A stretch of 64,000 bases of DNA from JAEVLT01 sp044598425 (GCA_044598425.1 CP172536.1:3534001-3598000); one strand, 5' to 3'; numbered from the stretch's first letter, positions 53,433-60,987 are shown. A program made the numbers and translations. Notes: generated by a model from the sequence alone, not told the origin.

Positions 53433-54194
53433 TCAATGCATCTCCACAATCGCATGTTCCTTTAAATCATCGACAACCCTGCCTGATGACGTATATACGA
53501 TTGCCATTTTCCCGCGCAAATAGCCAACCACCTCAATGTTCAAGTAATTAGCCAGCTGAACGGCCTGGCGAGTAGCAGCTGTCCTGGAACCTATAACAGC
53601 AAAGCCAAATTTTGCTGCTTTCGAAAGCATTTCATATGAGACCCTTCCGGTTGTCAACAAAATAAGCTGTTCAGGATGTAAGCGATTTCGAATTGCGTGG
53701 CCAATAATCTTATCAACCGCATTATGGCGACCGATGTCCTCCCTGACTGTTATCGAACCTTCTTCATTGATCATACATGCCCCATGCATACCGCCTGTTG
53801 CCAAGTACAAAGGTGAGCTTTGTGCAAATTCACCCCGCTTTTTCAAAAGATAGCTAAGTTTATAGGTTTTTTGCGAGTGATTTTTTTTAAAGCTTTTTAC
53901 ATCCGTCATGGAAAAAAAGGTGACGCCCCGTCCACAGCCAGCTGTGTAGTGCTTCTTTTTCGAGAACCATTGCTCACTGTCAAAATCACCATGGAGGACA
54001 GCGCTGATGCTGCCCATTTCTTCGTTAATAAAGATCGACTTTATATCATCCGCTGTTTCGATAAATCCTTCGGAATACAAATAACCGTAGGTCCAGTCCC
54101 CTAAGTCCTGTTTCGTCATTTGAAAAACAGCCACTTCATAACCGTTTAAAATCAAGGTGATCGGATATTCATCGGGATAACCTTTCCGGCTCAT
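53433..54194 (-). CDS. fdhD: Formate dehydrogenase sulfurtransferase FdhD
   Basis: Transfers sulfur from a cysteine desulfurase to the bis-MGD cofactor of formate dehydrogenase, making the active sulfido ligand. It has 253 residues. Conserved parts are NGYEVAVFQMT, YLYSEGFI, ATGGMHGAC, REDIGRHNAVDKIIGHA, TTGRVSYEM and GSRTAATRQAV. The mobile loop reads TAGCGRG with one cysteine rather than the CxxC of E. coli. The start at MSRKGYPDEY follows AAGGGGGG. First gene of the operon, 79 bases before the alpha gene, with its own promoter and an FNR-like box upstream. Confidence 0.93.
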   Translation of the reverse strand: MSRKGYPDEYPITLILNGYEVAVFQMTKQDLGDWTYGYLYSEGFIETADDIKSIFINEEMGSISAVLHGDFDSEQWFSKKKHYTAGCGRGVTFFSMTDVKSFKKNHSQKTYKLSYLLKKRGEFAQSSPLYLATGGMHGACMINEEGSITVREDIGRHNAVDKIIGHAIRNRLHPEQLILLTTGRVSYEMLSKAAKFGFAVIGSRTAATRQAVQLANYLNIEVVGYLRGKMAIVYTSSGRVVDDLKEHAIVEMH

Positions 54195-54230
54195 TGACAG
54201 ATCCCCCCTTTGCAGAAAAAAATTCGTACT

Positions 54231-54259
54231 ATAGTAACATTGTAAAAGTAGATTTCCAA
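54231..54259 (-). promoter_or_regulatory. Promoter of the fdhD-moeB operon
   Basis: On minus: TTGGAA (54254-54259), 17-base spacer, TACTAT (54231-54236). The predicted start is about 30 bases before the fdhD ATG. Confidence 0.5.
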
Positions 54260-54266
54260 ATGAATC

Positions 54267-54282
54267 TGCGATATTTATCACA
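54267..54282 (-). promoter_or_regulatory. FNR/CRP-type box upstream of the fdh promoter
   Basis: TGCGATATTTATCACA differs at one position from the FNR consensus TGTGAnnnnnnTCACA. It is centred about 50 bases before the predicted transcript start, adjacent to the -35. It fits oxygen-responsive control of an anaerobic-type formate dehydrogenase. Confidence 0.45.
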
Positions 54283-54314
54283 ATCACCGCAAAGCTAAAC
54301 CGAAAAACCCAAAA

Positions 54315-54328
54315 TGAAAGCGTTTCTA
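54315..54328. promoter_or_regulatory. cre-like sequence in the fdhD-yojF gap
   Basis: TGAAAGCGTTTCTA keeps the left arm and core of the CcpA consensus but not the right arm. It lies about 90 bases upstream of the predicted fdh transcript start. Confidence 0.3.
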
Positions 54329-54699
54329 TTTAAATTTATCTTGCTTTCGGTTGATAAATTGACAAAAATTTGACGGAATATGAACGAAAATGTGTCAATT
54401 TATTGTATTGTTTGTGAATAAAAATACATATAGGTGGTAATCGTAGGATTTTAAATAAACAATTTTGCTTTCGGTTCTGAACTATTACCCCTACCCGTAT
54501 AATACTTTTGCACCTCTCTTTCCGCAGTAATATTTATCACGTTAAAGCCGTAAGGAAATTATTTTGACAGTTCGACCATTGGCCTATAAGGGTGGCTCAG
54601 CAGGCATGGGTTTCGCTTTTTATAAATGATTTTAGTATGATAGAATTGTTTCCTTTTTTTAAAATGAGACAAAATTGTATGGAAGCGAGGCGAAAAGGG

Positions 54700-55047
54700 A
54701 TGAAACCAATTGAACTTGATACTGTCAAAGAAGCGATTGATCGCTTTACTGATCAAGATGTGTATCTTCACCTTGAAACGACAAACGGGGCTTATGCATC
54801 CCATCATGATGAAACCTTCTTTTCAGCTGGCGCCTATATCCGGAATGCCCTTATCCGCTATGAGCGGGGAAAAATAACTGGCAGCGGCCCCTATCGGGTT
54901 GGTCTAAAAACCGGGATTGGCTGGGTATATGCAGAAGGAATTACTCATTTTGAAATTGACGAAGAAAACCACCTTCTTTTAGCTGGACACGATTATAATG
55001 GCCGACTTGCTGTAGCGCTTGAAATCAGCCAAAAGCCGTTTGAATAA
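54700..55047 (+). CDS. yojF: YojF family protein (DUF1806)
   Basis: Function unknown. A 115-residue beta-rich protein: DVYLHLETTNGAY, GAYIRNALIRYERGKITGSGPYRVGLKTGIGWVYAEG, then a ligand-domain-like end LAVALEISQ. The start at MKPIELDTV is chosen because conservation with B. subtilis YojF begins there. The 36 codons upstream look non-coding. It is followed by bshB2 with a short gap, the same yojF-yojG pairing as B. subtilis, suggesting a link to bacillithiol metabolism. Confidence 0.85.
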   Translation: MKPIELDTVKEAIDRFTDQDVYLHLETTNGAYASHHDETFFSAGAYIRNALIRYERGKITGSGPYRVGLKTGIGWVYAEGITHFEIDEENHLLLAGHDYNGRLAVALEISQKPFE

Positions 55048-55134
55048 GCATTTTACGGACAAAGCATCAGTCCGTTTTTTCCACAAACGGCATCGTTGCT
55101 TTATTTTGAAAAACTCTTTCGAGGAGAGATATCC

Positions 55135-55800
55135 ATGGAAAAAGAACGCCAAGTTTTAGTTGTTTTCCCGCATCCAGATGATGAAGCGTTTGGAGTTTCC
55201 GGAACGATTGCGTCCCATATTGAAAATGGAACGCCTGTCACCTACGCTTGCCTTACCTTGGGAGAAATGGGACGGAACATGGGAAATCCCCCTTTTACAA
55301 ACAGGGAAAATCTCCCAAAAATTCGCAAGGAAGAATTAAAGCAGGCGGCAAAAGTCCTTGGCATCCAAGATTTGCGCATGCTTGGTTTTCGCGACAAAAC
55401 CATTGAATTTGAGGACGAGGAAATGCTGGCCGATCTCGTCTCCTCTCTTATTAATGAATTAAATCCATCGCTGATTATTACATTTTATCCGGGTTATGCC
55501 GTGCATCCGGATCACGATGCAACGGGAGCAGCTGTTGTTAAAGCGGTGAAACGCCTACCGGCTGAGCAGCGCCCGAAATTGCATTGTGTTGCTTTTTCGA
55601 AAAACTGCGTTGAAGAACTTGGTAAGCCTGATGTCTATAACAATATTCAGGCTGTTATTGAGAAAAAGCTGGCAGCCATCCAGGCACACCGTTCTCAAAC
55701 CGAGCATATTACGAAGGATCTGGCTGAAAAACGAAAAAACAAAGATCCGCAAATTATGTCCTGGTTGAAAGATGAACGATTTTGGACTTATAAATTTTAA
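55135..55800 (+). CDS. bshB2: Bacillithiol biosynthesis deacetylase BshB2
   Basis: Zinc-dependent N-deacetylase converting GlcNAc-malate to GlcN-malate in bacillithiol synthesis. It has 221 residues of the LmbE/PIG-L family. The zinc/catalytic motif PHPDDEAFG is near residue 14, and the third zinc histidine is in YAVHPDHDATGAA. ATG start after GAGGAGAG. Pairing with yojF identifies it as BshB2 (YojG) rather than BshB1 (YpjG). Confidence 0.93.
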   Translation: MEKERQVLVVFPHPDDEAFGVSGTIASHIENGTPVTYACLTLGEMGRNMGNPPFTNRENLPKIRKEELKQAAKVLGIQDLRMLGFRDKTIEFEDEEMLADLVSSLINELNPSLIITFYPGYAVHPDHDATGAAVVKAVKRLPAEQRPKLHCVAFSKNCVEELGKPDVYNNIQAVIEKKLAAIQAHRSQTEHITKDLAEKRKNKDPQIMSWLKDERFWTYKF

Positions 55801-55838
55801 AAGGGTGTTCCAAAAGCAATGCTTTTGGGCACCTTTTT
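55801..55838 (+). terminator. Terminator after bshB2
   Basis: Stem with CCAAAAGC / GCTTTTGG as its upper part and AAGG..ACCTT below, followed by seven T. Confidence 0.85.
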
Positions 55839-55876
55839 TTATACTATCAGAATTTATATCTTAACTTCGATAACTG

Positions 55877-56025
55877 TCTAGCTCCAGCGCCCTATCGACT
55901 ACGTCGCTTCCCTCGCCTCGTCTACGATAAGTCGAGAACGAAAGACTACCGTCTTTCGACTCTCCTTTATCTCACTCGGCTCAGTCCACCTCCTTACGTC
56001 GATGAGCAAGGGCGCTTGCGCTTTT
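55877..56025. repeat. Dispersed intergenic repeat, copy B
   Basis: The reverse complement begins AAGCGCAAGCGCCC and ends GGGCGCTGGAGCTAGA. It shares with copy A the sequences TGAGATAAAGGA and CGACTTATCGTAG (copy A TGACTTATTGTAG). An inner perfect hairpin is present (GTCGAAAGACGGTAGTCTTTCG region). No gene within. Confidence 0.75.
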
Positions 56026-56071
56026 CTTAATTCCTAGCTGAATTTTAAATTTTCTTTTGTGACCTTTATGA

Positions 56072-56118
56072 TTGACCTTCTCAAATTTTAGAATAGAATA
56101 GTAGTGAGTAATCACTCA
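56072..56118 (+). promoter_or_regulatory. Promoter and TetR-type operator of the ABC exporter operon
   Basis: -35 TTGACC (56072-56077), 16-base spacer, -10 TAGAAT (56094-56099). Immediately downstream, over the expected start point, is the palindrome TGAGTAATCACTCA (56105-56118). The TetR gene at the end of the operon is the obvious candidate to bind it. Confidence 0.65.
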
Positions 56119-56145
56119 TTTTTATAACTAATGGGAGGCTTTTGA

Positions 56146-56868
56146 ATGGAACCTTCAATCGTTGTGAACCAAGTCAGTAAAAATTTTGGCAAAAAAGAAG
56201 TATTGCAGAAAGTTAGTTTAAACGTGCAGCCCGGGGAAATTTTCGGACTCATCGGACCATCCGGCTCCGGAAAAACAACCCTTGTCAAACTGATTGTTGG
56301 AATCGATCACCCCTCTGCAGGAGAGGTTCGCGTAATGGGCACTTTGATACCCAATTTATCCATCCTGCAAAAAATCGGCTATATGGCACAAGCGGATGCA
56401 CTTTACATAGATCTGACCGGAAAAGAAAATCTCGCCTTTTTCGCCTCGTTGTTTCATTTAAAAAAAACGGAGCAAGAGAAACGGATTGCTTACGCTGCTG
56501 AGCTCGTAAATCTTTCAGGAGAATTAAAGAAAAAAGTTCAGGCCTACTCCGGCGGAATGAAACGGCGCCTCTCGCTTGCAGTCGCGATCATTCAAGATCC
56601 CGATATCCTTATTTTAGATGAACCAACCGTTGGAATTGATCCAGAATTAAGACAATCCATTTGGGCAGAACTTTATCGCCTTAAAAAGGCCGGAAAAACG
56701 ATTTTGGTCACAACCCATGTAATGGATGAAGCGGAAAAATGTGACCGGTTGGGGATGATTCGCGATGGAAGACTTATTACAAGCGGCTCCCCCGCTGAGT
56801 TGAAAGAACAATATGGTATCAATGGCTTAGAGGAAGTATTTTTAAAAGAAGGGGGTACGAGCAAATGA
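56146..56868 (+). CDS. ABC exporter ATP-binding protein
   Basis: ATPase of an ABC-2 type exporter, 240 residues. Walker A GPSGSGKTTL, Q-loop YMAQADAL, signature YSGGMKRRLS, Walker B ILILDEPTVGID and H-loop VTTHVMDEAEKCD are all intact. It overlaps the permease gene by four bases (ATGA). The DrrA/YhcG-like sequence and the TetR gene in the operon suggest drug or lipid-like substrate export, but the substrate is unknown. Confidence 0.92.
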   Translation: MEPSIVVNQVSKNFGKKEVLQKVSLNVQPGEIFGLIGPSGSGKTTLVKLIVGIDHPSAGEVRVMGTLIPNLSILQKIGYMAQADALYIDLTGKENLAFFASLFHLKKTEQEKRIAYAAELVNLSGELKKKVQAYSGGMKRRLSLAVAIIQDPDILILDEPTVGIDPELRQSIWAELYRLKKAGKTILVTTHVMDEAEKCDRLGMIRDGRLITSGSPAELKEQYGINGLEEVFLKEGGTSK

Positions 56869-57971
56869 GAATTTTTGCTTTAATAAAGCGTATTTTTCAG
56901 CAAATCCTGCGGGACAAACGCACGCTCGCGCTGATGATGGTAGCACCGCTATTTATTCTCACTCTCATGCACTTTCTCTTTAACAGCACTTCACCTGATC
57001 CACGGATTGGGGTTGTAAATGGCAGTTCCGCCTTCATCAGTCAGTTAAAGGACAAGAATATTCACGTAAAGCAATACGATAATGTAAAAAATATCACGAA
57101 AACGATCCTTGCCGACGATTTAGACGGAATGTTACAAATTGACGGTTCCCGCTACCAATTAACAGTAAGCAATTCTGATCCGACGGCCGCAAAAGGCCTG
57201 CAACTGAAAATACAACAGATTATTGCTGCAGAAACAGCGAAAAATCAAGCTGCCAATGTTTCTAAGTTTATGCAAACGATTCAAAAGGCTGTCCCTTCTC
57301 TTCCTCTAAAAATGGAGAAGGTTCAGTCTCCTAAAGTTAGTACTGCTTATATCTACGGCGGTAAAGATACAAGTTTCTTCGACATATTAGGACCGATTTT
57401 AGTTGGCTTCTTTGTCTTCTTTTTTGTCTTTCTCATTTCCGGGATCGCTTTATTGCGCGAACGGACAACAGGCACACTTGACCGCTTAATGGCTACTCCG
57501 ATCCAGCGGCGGGACATCGTTTTTGGCTATTTATCCGGCTATGGACTGTTTGCGATTATCCAGACGGTGATTGTTGTGTTCTATGCTGTAAAAGTTTTAG
57601 GGATTGTCCTTGCAGGCTCCTTATGGAATGTAATTTTAATCAATTTAATATTAGCGCTTGTTGCGCTTTCGCTTGGAATTTTGCTGTCCGCTTTTGCCCA
57701 TTCGGAATTTCAAATGATGCAATTTATTCCGATTGTTGTCATTCCACAAGTCTTTTTCGCTGGTATTTTGCCGGTTGACGGCATGCCAAACTGGCTTCAA
57801 GCGATTGCAAAATTAATGCCGCTGTACTACGGCGGAGATGCACTAAAAGCGGTCATGTATAAAGGGATGGGACTAAGTGATATTCGCGACGACATTGTGG
57901 TTCTTCTCGGTTTCGCGCTCTTCTTTATTGTTCTGAATGTGTTTGCGTTGAAAAAATATCGGAAAATATAG
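56865..57971 (+). CDS. ABC-2 type exporter permease
   Basis: Membrane half of the exporter, 368 residues. One N-terminal helix (LALMMVAPLFILTLMHFLF) is followed by an extracytoplasmic domain of about 140 residues and then five to six helices from about residue 178. The ABC-2 signature region is LRERTTGTLDRLMATPIQRRDIVFGYLSGYG. It is translationally coupled to the ATPase. The large outside domain is typical of YhgE/DrrB-type exporters. Substrate unknown. Confidence 0.9.
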   Translation: MRIFALIKRIFQQILRDKRTLALMMVAPLFILTLMHFLFNSTSPDPRIGVVNGSSAFISQLKDKNIHVKQYDNVKNITKTILADDLDGMLQIDGSRYQLTVSNSDPTAAKGLQLKIQQIIAAETAKNQAANVSKFMQTIQKAVPSLPLKMEKVQSPKVSTAYIYGGKDTSFFDILGPILVGFFVFFFVFLISGIALLRERTTGTLDRLMATPIQRRDIVFGYLSGYGLFAIIQTVIVVFYAVKVLGIVLAGSLWNVILINLILALVALSLGILLSAFAHSEFQMMQFIPIVVIPQVFFAGILPVDGMPNWLQAIAKLMPLYYGGDALKAVMYKGMGLSDIRDDIVVLLGFALFFIVLNVFALKKYRKI

Positions 57972-58052
57972 GATGTCTATGCAACCTGATTCAAAAGTGA
58001 TTGAATTCCGCTTTATAATCGATGATTTTTTTTAAAAAGGTGATGAAAACCG

Positions 58053-58712
58053 GTGCCACCAAGAAATTTTATTGAATTGGCCATTAGCCAGGCAAAGAAT
58101 AAACAAGAGATGACGGAAAAGCAGCAGCGTGTATTGGAAGCAGCGATTTCCCTTTTTGCTGAAAAGGGCTATGCCTCCACGTCAACAAGTGAAATTGCCA
58201 AAGCTGCCGGAGTGGCAGAAGGAACCATTTTTCGCCATTTCGGCTCCAAGGAAAATTTGCTATTGTCTGTCATCCTACCATTCATCATTGAGTCCATTCC
58301 AATTTTGGCCGATGAGTTTATTCAAGATGTCTTAACGAAACCATACAACAGCTTCGAAAGTTTCCTAACGGCTTTAATTGAAAACCGTCTGCAATTTGTA
58401 AAAAATAATCAGGAAATTTTTAAAATATTGGTTGTAGAGCTGTTGCAGCGCGAGGATTTGCGCGAAGAACTGATGACTTTTTTTCAGAAAGCTCCATCCC
58501 AGCATATCAATAGCATTCTCGATGACTTTAAGCAGCGGGGAGAATTATTGGATTTACCCAATTTCAGCTTATTCCGCTCAATGGTTACCCAAATCTTTGG
58601 CTATTTCATGGTCCGCTTCACCATCCTGCCGAACCGGGAGTGGAACGATCAAAAAGAAGTGAAGCAGCTTGTTCAACTCATTATTCACGGCGTCGGTGCC
58701 CAAAATGATTAA
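58053..58712 (+). CDS. TetR family repressor of the ABC exporter
   Basis: A 219-residue regulator. The helix-turn-helix is near residues 35-65 (STSEIAKAAGVAEGTIFRHFGSKENLLLSVI). The C-terminal ligand domain is helical. GTG start with AAAAAGGTG upstream. As the third gene after the ATPase and permease, and with a TetR-like palindrome over their start point, it most likely autoregulates the operon in response to the exported compound. Confidence 0.87.
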   Translation: MPPRNFIELAISQAKNKQEMTEKQQRVLEAAISLFAEKGYASTSTSEIAKAAGVAEGTIFRHFGSKENLLLSVILPFIIESIPILADEFIQDVLTKPYNSFESFLTALIENRLQFVKNNQEIFKILVVELLQREDLREELMTFFQKAPSQHINSILDDFKQRGELLDLPNFSLFRSMVTQIFGYFMVRFTILPNREWNDQKEVKQLVQLIIHGVGAQND

Positions 58713-58734
58713 TTGAAAATCTGGAAGTGTTCGA

Positions 58735-58938
58735 TTGCCGGAAAAATTTAATGAAGCAACAGGGTTTGCAGCTGTGTGTTCTAATGCAAGTACGATTAGT
58801 GGATGGGGCTATGAAGGCAAGCTCCCTGATGGCTTGGCTTTTCAAGGTGTTATCTTACTGAATCAAGTGAAAAGTTTCGATTGGCAAGCTCGTAATCTTC
58901 AGGTAAAAGGACAAGTACCTAAAGAAATGACTGTTTAG
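58735..58938 (+). pseudogene. MazF/PemK-like toxin remnant
   Basis: A 67-codon frame opening at TTG. Its middle and end read EKFNEATGFAAVC...GLAFQGVILLNQVKSFDWQARNLQVKGQVPKE, closely resembling the C-terminal half of MazF-type endoribonucleases. The N-terminal part with the RNA-binding loop and the conserved RPALV segment is missing, a stop precedes it in frame, and the usual C-terminal helix is cut by a TAG. No ribosome site and no mazE antitoxin gene are nearby. I read it as a decayed toxin gene. Confidence 0.7.
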
Positions 58939-58970
58939 CAAAAATACATACCTTTTTATAATAAATGAAG

Positions 58971-58991
58971 ACTCGCCTGCAATCGGCGAGT
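58971..58991. terminator. Terminator downstream of the HAD phosphatase
   Basis: Stem ACTCGCC / GGCGAGT followed on plus by a T-run; the HAD gene stop is five bases away on the other side. Bidirectional. Confidence 0.75.
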
Positions 58992-58995
58992 TTTT

Positions 58996-59850
58996 TTATT
59001 CCAATACAGTTAAAATCGCTTTGGCTACTCCGCTTTCTTCATTTGTATCCGTGACAAAATCACACAGATCCTTTATCATTTGGCTGGCATTTCCCATTGC
59101 CACTGAGCGGCCGGCTTTTTTAAACATCGATACATCATTAAAATTGTCGCCAATCGCCATTGTTTCCGATAATGAGATTCCTTTTGCTTTTACAAACGCT
59201 TCTAAAGCAATTCCTTTTTGAGCCTGTTGATTCGTGATCTCAAGATTCTCATGACCCGAAGAACTTACGGCAAGCGCCTCAATATTTCCCAACTCTTTGC
59301 TCACTTTTGCCAATTTTTCCGCATCGAATGAAAAGGCAAGGAATTTGTATATTTGATAGTCTTCATTAGCAAATAACTCTTGATAATCATTAACTTGGTG
59401 AATGGTTTTGACTCTTTCTTCGGCAAAGTGAATCATTTCTTCATAACTTGCGTCAGGATTCGCGCTTACGGCAATGTCAACGATGATGGATACCGATTTT
59501 TTTGGATCGTTCGTAAATTTCCCTTTATCTGTGTAAACCTCGAAATAAACCCCATTTTCTTTTAAAAGCATGGCTGCATCTGCGGCATCCTGTTTCGCTA
59601 AGGGCGTTGCAGAGACGATTTCACCCTCTTTTGATCGGAGTTCCGCTCCATTTACACAAATAACCGGGCACTGCAATCCGGCTTCTTCCAGCAGAGAATC
59701 CACTTCATCATAGGATCTTCCGGTAGCAATCACTACCTCTATTCCCTGGGACTGCGCTTTTAAAATCGCATCCCGATTTTCGTCTGTGATTTTTTTAGCC
59801 GTTGAATTTAAAAGGGTACCATCCATGTCTGTTGCAATACATTTAATCAT
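58996..59850 (-). CDS. Cof-type HAD hydrolase (sugar phosphatase-like)
   Basis: A 284-residue HAD superfamily IIB phosphatase. Motif I is DMDGTLL at residues 8-14 with the nucleophilic aspartate. Motif II is IATGRSYDEV. Motif III lysine lies around the QQAQKGIAL segment, and motif IV is GDNFNDVSMFKKAG. The cap domain lies between. Family members dephosphorylate sugar phosphates or flavin/pyridoxal phosphates; the substrate is not predictable. GAAGGAGAAC precedes the ATG. It is a single-gene unit. Confidence 0.88.
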   Translation of the reverse strand: MIKCIATDMDGTLLNSTAKKITDENRDAILKAQSQGIEVVIATGRSYDEVDSLLEEAGLQCPVICVNGAELRSKEGEIVSATPLAKQDAADAAMLLKENGVYFEVYTDKGKFTNDPKKSVSIIVDIAVSANPDASYEEMIHFAEERVKTIHQVNDYQELFANEDYQIYKFLAFSFDAEKLAKVSKELGNIEALAVSSSGHENLEITNQQAQKGIALEAFVKAKGISLSETMAIGDNFNDVSMFKKAGRSVAMGNASQMIKDLCDFVTDTNEESGVAKAILTVLE

Positions 59851-60003
59851 GCTGTTCTCCTTCTCTATTTATTTCCTTTTTCCATTTTAACATGTTCATC
59901 GAAAATAGTATTGGCTTTTTGCTTTAGGCGGACGCCGCACTGATGTATAAAAATAACGACAGGGATTAAACTACAAGTAGTTTCGATGAAGGGAGACGCT
60001 CAA

Positions 60004-60132
60004 ATGACCAAAAAGTATCATAAAGGCAGCAAAAATCAGAATTCCCCTGAAGCAGGCGGAGAGTTTCAAAGCGGAGACAATAGCAAAGGGAATAAACGCA
60101 ATAAAGACCAACAAAGCAAAAACCATTCATAA
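60004..60132 (+). CDS. Small hydrophilic protein, 42 residues
   Basis: Too short for usual gene callers. Starts MTKKYHKGSKNQNSP and is composed mostly of Lys, Asn, Gly, Ser and Gln with no hydrophobic core. AAGGGAGA lies ten bases before the ATG. Composition recalls minor small acid-soluble spore proteins of Bacillus, but I cannot assign one. The next small gene follows 28 bases later and they may be co-transcribed. Confidence 0.5.
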   Translation: MTKKYHKGSKNQNSPEAGGEFQSGDNSKGNKRNKDQQSKNHS

Positions 60133-60160
60133 TTCCTGGTTGCATAAAGGAGTCTTTCAG

Positions 60161-60334
60161 ATGGAAAAAGATCATGAAGATGTGAAAATCTCACAAGGCA
60201 AGGAGCTTTCTGAAGCAGAGGAAGCGAACCTTGAAATGCAGAAACCTTTTAAAGGTGAAACGGAACAGACGCCGAAACAAGGAGTTTCTTCGGCCTTTAT
60301 TTACAATCCTGTAGTCAATACAAAAAAAGAATAA
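60161..60334 (+). CDS. Small acidic hypothetical protein, 57 residues
   Basis: Unrecognised. Sequence rich in Glu and Lys (MEKDHEDVKISQGKELSEAEEANLEMQKPF) ending in PVVNTKKE. No membrane segment. A clear AAAGGAG ribosome site eight bases before the ATG supports expression; the frame extending further left does not have one. Its stop codon lies in the terminator shared with the convergent Gly-rich gene. Confidence 0.6.
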   Translation: MEKDHEDVKISQGKELSEAEEANLEMQKPFKGETEQTPKQGVSSAFIYNPVVNTKKE

Positions 60335-60364
60335 AACGGACCAGGGTTCCGGGGCAGTTTTATT
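60330..60364. terminator. Bidirectional terminator
   Basis: Stem AATAAAAC / GTTTTATT with an inner CGGA/TCCG pairing. T-rich tract follows on both strands (TTCTTTCC on plus, TTCTTTTTTT on minus), between convergent genes. Confidence 0.6.
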
Positions 60365-60370
60365 CTTTCC

Positions 60371-60844
60371 TTAATAGTAACAGCGGAACGAGCGGATTCT
60401 TCTTAAATCAGTTCCGTAATATTCCCAGCGGTACCTGCGCCAGCGAAAACCAGCAACGGAGGTTCTGCCGACATATGTCGGGTACAACCAAAAACTGCGG
60501 CCGTTATTCAGCCAAATATACGTAAACCGATACAAGCAGCCTCGAATGGCTCCAGGGTCAACAGCTTTAATTCCCGCTGATTCTTGCGGAATGACAGCCG
60601 GTGGGAGTGTTGTCGGTGCACCTGCTTGCTGCCCGCCACCTGGAAATGGAAACCCTTGCTGCCCGTGCCCGCCACCCGGGAATGGAAAGCCGCCTTGGCC
60701 TGCTCCCCCATGGAAGGGAGATCCTCCGTCAGTCCATCCAGGAAATGGGAATCCTGCCTGCTGTCCTCCATGATGCGGAAGATGCATAAACTCATTTGGA
60801 GTTTGCCGCCACTGACCGCCGTTAGAGAAAATTTGATATCCCAA
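60371..60844 (-). CDS. Gly/Pro-rich repeat protein with aromatic-basic C-terminus
   Basis: A 157-residue protein from a TTG start seven bases after AGGGGG. Residues 25-75 hold imperfect repeats of the type GGQQAGFPFPG / GGFPFPGGG / QGFPFPGGG. The last 65 residues form a compact domain rich in Arg, Tyr and Trp (GCLYRFTYIWLNNG, FRWRRYRWEYYGTDLRRI). The composition and two-part layout resemble Bacillus spore-surface or cell-surface small proteins. I recall similar C-terminal domains annotated loosely in Bacillus, but no function is established. No signal peptide seen. Confidence 0.7.
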   Translation of the reverse strand: MGYQIFSNGGQWRQTPNEFMHLPHHGGQQAGFPFPGWTDGGSPFHGGAGQGGFPFPGGGHGQQGFPFPGGGQQAGAPTTLPPAVIPQESAGIKAVDPGAIRGCLYRFTYIWLNNGRSFWLYPTYVGRTSVAGFRWRRYRWEYYGTDLRRIRSFRCYY

Positions 60845-60987
60845 AATGGTTCCCCCTATTACATCCTTTTCTCTCTAATGTATGCACAACGCCCAATTTG
60901 GTGAAATGCAGCAATAAACTGATTTTTTCAGCAGCGTTCTGATTATCACTTCAGCCTTTTGCCTGACTCTACTTGCATCTCTTCATT

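Larger units (their letters stand above)
54195..54699. other. Divergent control region between fdhD and yojF
   Basis: 505 bases with no gene. It contains a SigA-like promoter and FNR-like box for fdhD, a cre-like sequence at 54315-54328, a direct repeat TTGCTTTCGGTT at 54341-54352 and 54465-54476, and an inverted pair AAATTGACA (54356-54364) / TGTCAATTT (54393-54401). Confidence 0.55.

Noticed and set aside
54585..54655. SigA promoter and upstream start for a longer yojF (MAQQAWVSL...)
   Set aside because: The extra 36 residues show no similarity to YojF, and spacings of candidate -35/-10 pairs (15 bases for TTGACA-TATAAG) are poor.
60546..60904. Overlapping plus-strand Pro-rich frames opposite the Gly/Pro-rich gene
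   Set aside because: They mirror the repeat codons of the minus-strand gene, which has a better start and a terminator.
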